Of a DNA stretch of 64,000 nucleotides, positions 22,357-34,025 are shown in pieces. How positions within the stretch are numbered: position 1 is the stretch's first letter; each line of letters begins with the position of its first letter. The stretch is from the NCBI RefSeq assembly GCF_027595985.1, contig NC_073312.1:13822495-13886494 (forward strand). Direction: 5' to 3'. Under the pieces are notes generated by a model. It had not been told where the DNA came from and ran no database searches. It was given only the letters and a program-made list of their open reading frames with translations. This DNA comes from Sorex araneus (lineage: Eukaryota; Chordata; Mammalia; Eulipotyphla; Soricidae). The position numbers were made by a program, and so were the translations under genes.

Positions 22357-23302
22357 CACCCCCATTGTCCTTTTTGAGCTCCAAATTCGGAGCCTTGGAT
22401 GACTCCCAGCACCACAGTCTGCCTGGTGGAACAGAGAATGGCCAGAAGTGGGGAGGAGACAGAGGCTGGAAGTGAGTTGAGGATTCGTGTGCAAAAGTCC
22501 CAACTGCTGCACCTCAGCCTTACTGAGCGTCTTGGTGCTCAGCATCTGTGAGTTCACAAAGGCAGTCCTCTCTTCACGGTCAGGTTCACCCCGGCCAGCC
22601 TTGAGTGCCCAATCACCCCAGCACACCAGCCCAGTACTGCAGCCAACTCTTCTAGATCTTAAGGGGAAGCAGCAGGAGCCTGAGGTCCTGAGCACTGTGA
22701 GAGGCAACAGGAGCTGTCCTGGGGCTCAGGAATACTCACTGACCGCCCCCCCCAACAATAGAAGAGCACTCTTATATCCACAGCTCCCCCAAACAATTGC
22801 CCAAGAGCCTGGAGATCTACAAAGCTCCCAAGGTCAGCTTTGTGTTGTTGAGGTGGTTGCTGAGAGGTTGTGAGTGGGGAGAGCATGGCTTCACCCCACA
22901 GTGCTTGGGGGCCACCAGCTGCCAGGAACAGAGCCCAGGACCTTACACTCTTCCATTGGAACCACATTCTTGGGATCAAAGTCAACCTGTTTGCTTTTGG
23001 GGAGGTTGTGGTGGTAGGGAGGCATTTTCGAGGCCAGCATGTGAAGCGAGGATGCCTTTTCCAGAAAAAGGTAAAGTTCCTTCAAACGCCTCTGGAAACG
23101 GCCCAGGGTACTCTGCATGACGAGGTTTCAAGCAAGGGCTCTAAACTCTCAGTCTGGGGCTCATTTCACTGCACCAACACTTACCCACCCCACCTTCCCA
23201 GGAGACCTAGTTTCTCACCTCACAGCAGATGAAATCAGTTGGTTCCTGTATCAGCTACTGAGACTGAACACAAGTGCAAAGAGGAAAGAAAGCCATGAGA
23301 GT
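22357..23302. other. Intergenic DNA, no feature
   Basis: Unique, GC-rich in part. Open frames occur without domain or splice evidence. Confidence 0.4.
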
Positions 23303-23572
23303 CCATAAGTCAGGTGACTTTTCCCTCATCATGTGAGGCCAGTTTCCAAGCTGTGGGGCAGAACTGCTGGTCCTTATTTCTACGACTCTTGGGTGTTAGT
23401 CTCTCATTCTGTTACTTTATATTCCACAGATGCGTGAAATCTTTCTATGTCTGTCTCTCTTTCTGACTCATTTCACTTGACATGATACTTTCCATGTTGA
23501 TCCACTTATATGCAAATTTCATGACTTCATCTTTTCTAACAGCTGCATAGTATTCCATTGTGTAGATGAGGT
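23303..23572 (-). mobile_element. L1 3' segment, inverted part
   Basis: Reverse complement of L1 text from AATGGAATACTATGCAGCTG to GAATGAGAGACTAACACCCA. Directly joined to the sense part that follows. Confidence 0.85.
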
Positions 23573-23915
23573 AGAGAAGGGAACACCAAGTGGAGGATCT
23601 TGGGAGGACCCAAGGGTTGAAAGATGCGTGCCGAAAGTAGACTATAGGCCGAACATGGTGGCCACTCAATACCTCTACTGCAAACTACAATACCCCAAAG
23701 GAGAGAACAAGGGGGAATGCCCTGCCACAGAGGCAGGGTGGGGTGGTGGGGGATGGGGTGGGGGAGGTAGGAGGGATACTGGGACCATTGGTGGAGGAGA
23801 ATGGGCACTGGTGGAGGGATGGGTAAACAATCACTGTATGACTGAAATGCAAACACGAAAGTTCATAAGCTTGTAACTGTACCTCACGGTGATTCACTAA
23901 TAAGATATTTTTTTA
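23573..23915 (+). mobile_element. L1 3' end, sense part with A-rich tail
   Basis: AGAAGGGAACACCAAGTGGA, GGTGGCCACTCAATACCTCT, GGGCACTGGTGGAGGGATGG, ending CACGGTGATTCACTAATAAG then T/A-rich tail. Confidence 0.87.
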
Positions 23916-24394
23916 AAAAAGATTCCTGTCAGGGAGCTGTGCTGGGTTTGACCTGAATAACACAAGAAACAAAGACGAAAGTACAAGTACGAGGCATTAT
24001 GTAATCCATGGAGATACGGACTGAAGCTGGGGCTGGAAGGAATGCAGCAGCGGAGATATTTCAAAAGGGGGTAACAGAGGCTGGGGCGGGGGTGGGGGGG
24101 CGGCGCTGCTTTACACAGGAGCCACTGTTCCCTATGAAGGCCCTGAGTAGACAGGATTTCAAATCACGGCCTGAGGAGTTTTGCCTACAGTGTGCAGGTG
24201 AGGGGACTGAGGCACTGCTCAGAAGCAGTGTTGAGATGCCAAGGGCTCTTCCTCAGAGGAGGGGAAGTCGGCGTGATTCAGGGTGGTGTCTAAAGACAGT
24301 TGCACCAAGGTGAGAAGGAGTCTGAAGTCTATTAGCTGGTGAAAGCACGCACAAAATACAGCCAGCACATCCAGCAAATACCATCCAGGGCATG

Positions 24395-24795
24395 CAGCAC
24401 TCTTATACAGTGGATTAGTCTTCAGTCAAATACTGTCTTTTCAATGGGAAACTATGCATCCCGACAATGGAATTCTACCCACAGAATGGAATACTGTCCA
24501 TACAGTGGGCTACTCTACAATGGAATACTGTCTTTACAATAAAAAACTCTCCATTCATGTGATGGAACTCTATCAAGACAATTGAATACTCTACAGCCAA
24601 TAGAGTACTATCCACACAGTGGAATACTCCTTATAGATAATGGGATAGTGTACACACAGTGGAATACTAACCACATACAGTGGAATACTATTTAGACAGC
24701 TGAATAATACTATTTCGACAAGGTAGTGACATACTATCCATATACTTCCACACACAATGGAACACTCTCCCTACTACAGCGGGATACTAGGACAC
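24395..24795 (+). repeat. Degenerate short-period tandem repeat
   Basis: About 16 imperfect units around ACAGTGGAATACTAT with period near 20-28 bp. Confidence 0.75.
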
Positions 24796-25340
24796 AATGA
24801 GAAGAAAACACTATTGATACAAACTGTGCAAAGGGATGGGCCTTAGAGTCTAAAGACTTCCACTCTCAATGGGACAAAAATCACCCCAGGGAGTGGGGAT
24901 ATTGATTCTGGGGAGCTGGGATTCTAAACTACCACAATGGTTTATGACCCTCCTAAAGTTCACTGAAATTCTTCGTTTTGATTTTTATTTGGGGGAGAAT
25001 TTTCACGAAATGAATTTTTTTTTTAATGTACACTTTCCCTGTCTTGGAGAAGGTATAGATGAAAACCGAAGGGAAGTGTGTTATGCTAAGGAAAAGAAGT
25101 TCAAAACAAAAAACCCACATAACTTTAGTTCCTGACGTGGAAAGAAAAGGCAAATTTAAGGAGAAACAGAATAGCAATTGCCTAGGGCTTGGGTGTGGCA
25201 GCCAATGGAGCAATGGGGTTTGTGTGGGGTGATGACAAGGCTCAAAAATTGAACTGTGGTGACAGGTATACAACGCTCTAAATTCCACTCCCCACACCCC
25301 CCAGTCACTGACTTGTACACCTTAAAAAAAAAAAAAAAAG
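24796..25340. other. Intergenic DNA, no feature
   Basis: Unique AT-rich sequence; nothing recognised. Confidence 0.4.
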
Positions 25341-25537
25341 GGGCTGGAGCAATAGCACAGCGGGTAGGGCATTTGCCTTGCATGCGGCCGACCCGGGTTC
25401 GAATCCCAGCATCCCATATGGTTCCCCGAGCACTGCCAGGAGTAATTCCTGAGTGCATGAGCCAGGAGTGACCCCTGTGCATCGCCGGGTGGGACTCAAA
25501 AACAAAACAAAACAAAACAAAAGTAAATAAAAAAAAA
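25341..25537 (+). repeat. Shrew SINE type I, close to consensus
   Basis: GGGGCTGGAGCAATAGCACA head, GGGTTCGAATCCCAGC B box and (AAAAC)n A-rich tail. Confidence 0.95.
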
Positions 25538-25959
25538 GAGTTTTAGGCAGAATTGTATCTCGGTAAAGCTATTTTACTTCTGCAAAAGCAGGCAGCAGAC
25601 AGGCTGGGCTAAGACAGGCCCCAATCCTTGATCGCAGCCAAGGGCCTGCAGGCCTCAGTGAGCTCATCTGGTCAATGGAGCAGCTGGAGCCTGTGGGGTG
25701 TGGTGGGGGGTGGATCGGGCTGGTGCTGGGTGCTGCCCAGTGCAGAGGCCTGGGGGAGCTGGCCTCTGACAAGGGTACATGGCCCAGACACGCAAGAGGG
25801 CTTCTCGGCTTTCAGGCCTCGGGTGAAACAGCGAGCAGAGATCCCGCCCGTGTGGAGGGAGCAGGGGCTGAAACCTGCAGCTGCCCTTTTGTTTACTCGG
25901 TTTTCGTCTGTCTCCCCACCCTCCCGTGGAATGTCGGCTCCGGGCAGGCAGAGGCCTAA

Positions 25960-26270
25960 TCTCCACGACACCCCTGCGTGCAGGGCCGCTGCCGAGCACG
26001 GAGCAGCAGGCGGAGGGCGAGCTCCGAAGGGCGACAAGGCCCCGGGGCCACCGGGAGTGAGCCTGGGCTGACAGCTCAGTGCGGTCCTCAGGCAGAGACG
26101 TGGGTCCTCCTGGAAGACTTCGGTGTGGGGCCTGCGGAGTGGACGGGTCGGCCCTGGAAGAGGTCTGCCCTGGTTCCCTGGACGCGCTGCGCCTGGCTCG
26201 GGCGTGGACGCCAGCAGCGGGTTTTCCGGGGGCTGACGGGCCGGCGTACTTGCCAGCTTCTCAGAGGAAC
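25960..26270. other. Small CpG-rich patch
   Basis: About 310 bp with many CpG (for example GAGGGCGAGCTCCGAAGGGC, GGACGCGCTGCGCCTGGC). No exon or promoter motif is identified. Confidence 0.5.
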
Positions 26271-26625
26271 CCACCGTGCAGATAACACATAACTGGGAAA
26301 AGAACACGCAGAAGAGGCCCGTCTCCCTGCCCCCCCCCACACTGGCCATGGAGACATTCACGGAGCTCGTGAAGCTGGGAGCTGGTCTGCAGAAGCCCAG
26401 GGGCCGCCGGACCACGGGCACACGCAGCGTTGGTTCTCAGAACCGGGCTGGGGCACAGGAAGCAGTGAAGCAAAGAGAGACAATGAGGCAAAGGCTCCAA
26501 GTGCTCTCTTCCCCAAGGCACCACCCAGGCTGTGCCCAGCACAGGGCAGGGGCCCGCACGCTCCGTAGGATTAGGGGGCACACGTGGAAAAGCAGGGTGA
26601 TGGACAGGCTTCACAAGGGGCTCTC

Positions 26626-26628
<3 letters not shown>

Positions 26629-26661
<33 letters not shown>

Positions 26662-26678
26662 ATGTGTGTTCATCCAGG

Positions 26679-26762
<84 letters not shown>
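26629..26762 (+). repeat. (GT)n / (GA)n compound microsatellite
   Basis: Alternating GT runs, then about 30 GA units. Confidence 0.97.
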
Positions 26763-26764
<2 letters not shown>

Positions 26765-27600
26765 TGCAGCTATCCAGATATGTGTGTATACAGGTGTGTT
26801 CATCCAGGTGTGTGTGTGTGTGTGTGTGTGTGATATGCAGCTATCCAGATATGTGTGTATATAGGTATGTTCATCCAGGGGTGTATGTGTGTGTATGTGT
26901 ATGTGTGTGTAATATGTAGCTATCCAGTTGTGTGTGTATACAGATGTGTTCATCCAGGTGTGTGTATGTGTGTGTGATATATATATATAGCTATCCAGAT
27001 GTGTGTATACAGGTGTGTTCATCCAGGTGTGTGTGTGATATGTAGCTATCCAGATGAGTGTATACAGGTGTGTTCATCCAGGTGTGTGTGTGTGAGATAT
27101 GTAGTTATCCAGATGTGTGTATACAGGTGTGTTCATCCAGGTGTGTGTGTGTGAGATATGTAGCTATCCAGATGTGTATATACAGGTGTGTTCAACCAGG
27201 TGTGTGTGTGTGTGATATGTAGCTATCCAGATGTGTGTGTATATAGGTATGTTCATCCAGGGGTGTATGTGTGTGTATGTGTGTGTGATATGTAGCTATC
27301 CAGTTGTGTGTGTATACAGATGTGTTCATCCAGGTGTGTGTGTGTGTGATATGTAGCTATCCAGATGTGTGTATATAGGTGTGTTCATCCAGGTGTGTGT
27401 GTGTGATATGTAGCTATCCAGATGTGTGTGTATACAGGTGTGTTCATCCAGGTGTGTGTGTGTGAGATATGTAGTTATCCAGATGTGTGTATACAGGTGT
27501 GTTCATCCAGGTGTGTGTGTGTGATATGTAGCTATCCAGATGTGTGTGTATACAGGTTTGTTCATCCGGGAGACTGTGTGTGTGTGTGTTGTTTGTGGTT
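26763..27600 (+). repeat. Minisatellite, ~57-bp unit
   Basis: Unit parts in order: GATATGTAGCTATCCAGATG, TGTGTATACAGGTG, TGTTCATCCAGG, (TG)n. The TTCATCCAG element recurs about 13 times here at 55-75 bp spacing, with spacing set by the length of the TG run. Confidence 0.95.
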
Positions 27601-30600
27601 ATCTAGGTGTGTGCTATGTGTTGTCTGTGTATGGTTATCTAGCAGTGTACAATTATCCAGGTTTATGTGTGTGTAGTTATGGAGGGATGTATAGATATGT
27701 GTTATGTGTGGGTATGGGGATTTGTATGTGGTTCTACATGTGTGCATGCAAAGCGTGAGAGGAGAGTGAGGACCGGGCCATGCACCACGGGCTGGAACAC
27801 ACGTGGCCTCCACTCTGTAAACAGGGTGCCAGGCAGACCGCCAGGGCCCCGCCCAGCTCCTCGAATCCCTTCGCCGCTGAGTGTGGCCCCCAGTGAACAC
27901 ACAGAAGCGGGGAGCGGCCCTGGGAACAAGCTAACCCCACCCACCCGGGGACAAATCCCTCGGAAAACATAAACACACGTTCAAGGACACTCCTCCACTA
28001 ACCAGGCTGAAGTGTTTTTCTTCAACAAAGTCCCGGGGAAGGAACAAACTTCGCTTATTTTCCTTTCTACTCAATTACCTGTGAGTGGAAAAAACCTGGC
28101 AGCGGCCCTAATGAGGTGGGCATGAGCTCACTGGCGGGGGGGTGGGCAGCCCGGGCGCCGCCACACGCCACCATTTACCTGCCTCTCTAGAACCCCTTCA
28201 GACCCGCTGTCAGAGCCCCGTGCGCGGGCGGAGGGAGGCCCTGGGCCCTGCTGCCGGCCCTCCACGCCCTCTGGGGAAAAGAAAATTGTTGTTGGCAAGT
28301 CTGCCTGGCTCCAGAAATTGATCCAGTGCCCCCACTTGTCCGAGCAGCAGCAGACAGAGCTAAGAATTTTGTTATAATTAAATAGAGGGCTGATTGGTTG
28401 CTGGAGGTGGTCTTGAAACGGGTGTTTAAAAGCAGAGGAGAACAACAGTGACTATTCATAGGAAAAGCCAGAGTCTTAAAAATCCATCTGTTTCAGTCCC
28501 AAATTTAGGCCAAAAAAATGCTCACTTGCTGTCTTTAAAAATACCACCTGCTTCGCGCTGTTGTATAATGTGCCATTATATAAGGCACCGGCGCGGGAGG
28601 GAGGCCGTGGGGGCCCCTCCCCGGCCCTTCAGGGGAGCACGGGCAGCGCCCCAGAGGCCAGGCTGCTGCTCCCGGGCCCGGCCTCTCCCTCACGCCCCCT
28701 CGCCAGCCTCAAGGCCAGGCAGGGAAGGAATTTGCCAGCCCCAGATGTGGGGTGTAGGTGAGTAGATGCTTCCTCAGCACCCACCCTGGGCCCTCCGGCA
28801 CCCATCTTGGGCTGATGCTGCTCCTTCCAGCTGGAGGGAGAAGGTGAGCTTACAGCTCCCGGAACCGACGGCTGCAGGACAGACATTTTTTTTTTTAATA
28901 AAATACTTTAAATTTAGGAACTATAGAAATAAATGAGGCGAGAGAGAAGAGGGAACCCCCTAAACCAAGGTGAATTACACACCTAGAATTGAGATGTGGG
29001 CGGTCCCAGAATGGAAGCATCCAGAGGACCACTGAGCCCCCCCCGCCCCCCATATCCCCTCTGCACCCCCAAAGGGTGGCAGCCATAGCGCTGAAGTTCC
29101 TGGGGTGTACCTCTGTTTACTCCAGGAAGCTCCATCCGAGCCCCTTCCCCAAGCCTCAGGGACAGGGCTGGCCTGGGTCTCTCCTGAAGGCTTACCGGGG
29201 GTTGGTGGCAAGGACCAAGCCACCGTGGATTCCCAACTCTGCCATCTTCCAGCGAGCTGAGCGGCCGTGCCACAGATGAAGATGCCACTGAGCTCATTCC
29301 CACGACCACGAAATCAGGGTTACAGACCATGCACGCCACGGGGCATGCTGTGCTGGACCCCTAGAGCGAGGCAGGGCCAGGTCCTTCCCTGGGGGGGGGG
29401 GTCACCGCTGTCTTTCCCGAGCAGCCCGACACAGTGGGCCCAGCTCACTGCAGGCTGCAAACCTCGCCGTGGACAGACCCACGGCTGGCCCGCTGGCCCC
29501 AAGCTGCAGCAGTGCGAGACTGACAGAAAGCAGTGGAAAGGTCCGTGGTCTAGACCAGAAATCTTGATCTGGAAAGATCCCGAGTTCCCCGGCCTGGGTG
29601 GGCTCCCAGGATGACACAAAGGGGCCACTGGTGGAAAGCACATTGACGGGGAGCACGGCACAAGGCTATGGGGCCAGCTAGCAGGGGGGAGGTGGGGCTG
29701 GGCGGCATAGGAAGGAGAGAGGGACAGAAGGAGACCACGGTCGGGCCAAGGCTGAGAAATCCTGGGTGGTAAAATATCAGGCCTGGTCCCCACAAACACC
29801 CATTCCGGTGGCTCCTGGCGCTCCGGGGTCTTCGTGCCGAGCCTTTTCTATTGGTTCCTTCTAGCTTCTAGGGATGAGGCGAGCTGCCTGTTCAGTGTAG
29901 CTGTCTGACCGTCAGCTCCTCCGGACGTCCTGCCCAGAGCAGTGCTGACACCTCCACACTGCAACCCGAGACAAAGGCAAGCTCGGACACTAGCATAGCC
30001 CAGACACCCGCTCCTGCTCTCCCCTCACCCCAGTACCCCAAAGAGAGAGCGGAGCAGAGTGGTTTTCAGGGCGCGTTATGATCTAAACACTTAGCTACCA
30101 ACGGGCACTTGTTCCTGGTTCTCCACAGAGAACATTCCAGGGGCCCCTCCGTCCATACGCTTCCCTGGGCGTTTCCTTCCCGACCTGCCCTCACAGAGTG
30201 GGCAGGAGGGCGGGCGTGGGGACGCGCGTGTGGAGCTTGTTTTCCTTAGTGACGACCACGACCCGGAGAATCCAGAAGATGTCGGTGTGGCTGCCCTGTA
30301 TTCCTGGGAACCGCAGAGGCCAAGGCAGTGGGGGCATCAGCTGGTTTTCCAAAGGCTTCTTTCAAGGCTTCGGGCCGGTGCCTCCCTGCTTGAGTTCCTC
30401 AGACTGGCCCATCCCTGTGGCCAGTCATGATTGTGGAACAGTCATCCCGTTTCAGAGCCATTACCTGCCCCAGGTAATGGCGCGAGCGAGCACTTAGCAC
30501 CATCACTTACGAGAAGACCCAGAAGCAGCCCTGGGCCGTGGAGGAGAGCCACGCTGCATGGTCCAAAGCCACACCTGGTCTCACCCTTCTACTCGTGACA

Positions 30601-30842
30601 CGTGGAGATCAGTGAAGGAGTCCTTGGGGGCCGCAAGGGAGGAAGCTGTATGTCACCTCGCCACTAAACAGATGCTCAGTGGACATCCGTTTTCTGAAGT
30701 ACCTAACCCAATGTCTTGATTTTTTTCTGCTTTTAATTGAGCTATTTTTCCCCTTAGGATTTTAGGGCATACTTTTCCGTATTTTTTGTGTCCAATAAAT
30801 GTGTCATAGGTAACTCCTGGCTGTGACTTGCCCTTTCACGCC
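27601..30842. other. Intergenic DNA, repeat-poor
   Basis: No SINE for 3.2 kb. 28290-28600 is AT-rich, repeat-free and may be a conserved noncoding element. No gene structure. Confidence 0.5.
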
Positions 30843-31026
30843 TTTGCTTGGCTTTGGGTGTTTTTGGGCCACACCTCGTGGTGGTCTGTGCTTACTCCTG
30901 GTTCTATGCTCAGGGATGGTTCTATGCTCAGGTGGTACTCAGGGACCACACCTGGTGCCAGGGACTGAACATAGGTCCACCATGTGCAAGGTGAGTATCT
31001 TAACGGCTGTGCTACCTCTCAGACCC
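30843..31026 (-). repeat. Shrew SINE type I, reverse
   Basis: GGGCCACACCTCGTGGTGG, GGGACTGAACATAGGTCC and CTGTGCTACCTCTCAGACC. Confidence 0.83.
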
Positions 31027-31307
31027 CACCTTTTCACTCTGAGGACTTCCTGTTAGGATCTCCCTTGGGGTCACCCTATGCTCAGCTCTCTCCCTTCCTT
31101 TCCATACTCCATCCAAGGGCCACTGGAGTCCTTTAGGGCAAGAATTTCCTTTACCTTTTGGCTTTCTTTTTCTTTCTCTTTCCCTGAAGAACCCCCCTTT
31201 CTCCTTAGAATTAGCGTTCTAACTAGAATTAGTATTCTCCTTAAAATAAGAAAACACCCCCCCCAACAATCAGCACCAAATTTAGTGACTCTAAGATTAT
31301 ACTTGTA

Positions 31308-31410
31308 TTCGATATGCCAAAAACAGTAACAGCAAGTCTCACAATGGAGATGTTACTGGTGCCTGCTTGAGGAAATTGATGAACAATGGGACTACCGTGC
31401 TACAATGCTA
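31308..31410 (+). repeat. Shrew SINE type II, 3' fragment
   Basis: GTATTCGATATGCCAAAAAC to GAACAATGGGACTACCGTGC and CTACAATGCTACG. Confidence 0.9.
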
Positions 31411-32147
31411 CGATTATATACTCTCAGCAAACAAACTGGAAAGGATTGGAGGGTTTGCTCTGTTTGACATGGTGGTGGGGATGGAGGGAACCTGGGGCTT
31501 CACATCAAAGCATGTTCTCCACCACACAGAGCCACAGCCCCAGGCCTAGAAAGAATGTTTCCTAATTTGATAAAAGTATCTGCAAAAGCCTTGTTGCTGA
31601 CCCCATACTTTATGGTGAAATAGTGAAGGTTTTTCCTGGAAGTGGGGGGCACAACACAGCAAACCAAGTTGCATATCTTCAGGCCTATTCAATCTTCTCT
31701 TGCCAGCAGAGTAAAGACCATCGGTGGGGGAGGCGGGGACGCAGGTAAACAAAGAGTCAGTCTTTGCAGATAATGTAATTGTGCTGGTAGAAAAATCCAA
31801 AAGGAGCTATTAGAATTCCTATGTGAGTCTTAGGAAGGCTGCTGGGAACCAGGTCAATATGCAAAGATCCTTCAATAATTCTAAATACTTGCGATAATCA
31901 GCACATGAAAGAAAAATTAAGTCCTACTTATGATGGTTTTAAAAAATATCTTAAAAAATTGGACTGGGCTGTGAGGCAGAGGAAGAGCACGTGACTTGCA
32001 GGTACCTCAGGTCTGATTCATGGTGCTCCCTGCCCTGCACATACAATAACTATGTAAAATATCAAAGAAGAAATATCAAAATCTAAGAAAACATTCATGA
32101 TGGGTACGTTAAAAACTCTACAATAGATATTACTATGAAGCAGCTGC
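31411..32147. other. Intergenic DNA
   Basis: Mostly unique; 31963-32040 is a possible very diverged SINE. Confidence 0.35.
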
Positions 32148-32460
32148 AATGGACTGAATTGGCCCCTTCTTCAAACTCATAGATCGAAGCCCGAACCCCC
32201 AGTGCCCAGAATGCCTTTATTTTGGGGAGGGGAGCTCTAGAGAGGTGACGATGGTCAACGGGGGTCATGCAGGCAGGCCCTGAGCTGACAGAGTGGTGCA
32301 GTGTCCTTCTCAGCGAAGGAGATCAACACACACATACTCCCACCTGAGGTCATGGAAGCAGCAGCAGGGGGAGAGACTGCTGAAGACACCAAATCTGCCC
32401 AGACCCTAGTTTTAGTCCTCCAGCTTCCAGCACGGGATCCTTCAATAAAACCCCTTTCCA
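32148..32460 (+). repeat. MaLR (MLT1-like) LTR remnant
   Basis: CTGCAATGGACTGAATTGGC, AACCCCCAGTGCCCAGAATG and a late AATAAAACCCC resemble the MLT1/MaLR LTR order as I know it. Diverged. Confidence 0.45.
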
Positions 32461-33614
32461 GGACAACACCGTACTCGGGGTCCCAGGATGTTGGGGTGCC
32501 TTCCTCAGAGACACCTCCTACAAAGAGCAGGTGCAGGATTGAGCTCAGAGAAGAAAGGAAGAACAGGCTGATTTCACCCAGGGCACACAGTGCCTAGCTG
32601 GTGTGACCTGGACAAATAGGTAGGTGCTTGGGTGCTCACTCACCAGCTCCGGGTGTTTCAAAACACCTAGTGCCAACCCCCCCGGCTCTGGAGGTAGGAC
32701 GCACCGCTGCAGCCCTTCAGGATTCACATCTGGCCTCTGCCAGCCATGAGACCTGTGATCTACGGCCAGATACTAAGCAGCCCTCTTGGGGGACGTCCTC
32801 TGGCAAGGGCCATGCAGAGCCCCGTTCATTAGTTCTCAGCTCCAGGCCCTGCCACTGGCCTCTGGGCACCATTCCTGAGACACAGAATTCTAGGGGGACC
32901 CCTTCACGTATTCATACCAAATAAATAAATTCATTAATAGATTTCTTAAGCAAAGGCTTCAATTTAAAACACATTTCTATACCAGGAAAAGCACCTTGGC
33001 CATCGCTGGGACTCCCCAAAGGGTGGTGTCATTTTCCCAGGGCCGTGAGTTGTCAGGTAAGATGAATGACCGGGAGTGAGTCCCCAAGTCCTGTGTTTGG
33101 ACTCAGCAAGGAGACTCTAATCTGGACATTAGGAGCGAGACTTGAGGAATCTGTCAGAATTCAGGCCAATGCACCACGCTGAGGGGCCTCTGCCTTTTGG
33201 GCACTGCCTCTGTGCTGAGTTGTCTGGCCCCGGCCTTCCAGCCAGGCAAGAATCTGTCCGAAGGATTCTGGTCACCACTTGTCAGCGGAGGAAACAGGCC
33301 GTGGGGAACAAGGCATCACAGCAAGGACACTTAGTAAGGGAGTCGGCGGAGGGATCAATGCTACGCGAACTTCCGGTTCATTCCTCTGCTCATGGTGCTG
33401 CATCCAGGTGAAGGGTCCGTCAGGCCCGAGATGTGTCCAAATCATCAGAATAAAAACATGTAAGTTTTATGCCCTGAAATGGCAAAGCATCCACGACACT
33501 GATGTCTTGCTGCCTGAGCTTGTCTGAGACCAGGAACAAAGGCCAAGGGCGCCATCCATTCTAGAGAATTCTGCACTAAGAATTTGCAGAGCCCCCAGGA
33601 CTGAAAAATATCTC
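32461..33614. other. Intergenic DNA, no feature
   Basis: Unique; no gene or repeat recognised. Confidence 0.4.
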
Positions 33615-34025
33615 TCTAGTGGGCCAAATGGTGGTGCCCCAAAAGATGTGCCTATCCTAACCCCAGCACCTGAGAACAGTATATTATGTGGCAGAAGAAA
33701 TGAGAAAGTTAAGGCTCTCGGGCCAACTCAGTGATCCACATATGACCTAAGCACGATGCAGGGGAACCTTGTGAGGGGCTGTTCAAGCAAACCCAACAGC
33801 ACTGGGATGAGACCGGCAGGATGCGAACGGCAGGCTTGCCAGTCAAGGGACACTTGGGGATTTGGACAGATGGGCACCAAGGCCGGAAGAGACAGGCCTT
33901 AGGACCTCTGGAGGGACGGAACTTCCTGACACCTTCCCCTTTCTGGGGACTGGCAGCCCCAGAGCCAGCCCGTGTTCGAAGCCATGTCTGGGTTAACTTG
34001 TCACGACTGCCATAAGTTACTACCG
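33615..34025 (+). repeat. Second MaLR (MLT1-like) LTR remnant
   Basis: GTGGTGCCCCAAAAGATGTG, CCTATCCTAACCCCAGCACC and CTTCCTGACACCTT are in MLT1-like order. Confidence 0.45.

Noticed and set aside
25672..26421. 249-codon frame on the minus strand
   Set aside because: Spans a CpG-rich patch where stops are rare; no recognisable protein family, competing frames on both strands.
26261..27022. 253-codon frame rich in T-H and S-L
   Set aside because: Translation of CA/GT and GA microsatellites and the minisatellite.
26763..27600. CRISPR-like repeat array
   Set aside because: Mammalian context, no unique spacers; the variable part is a TG run, so it is a minisatellite.
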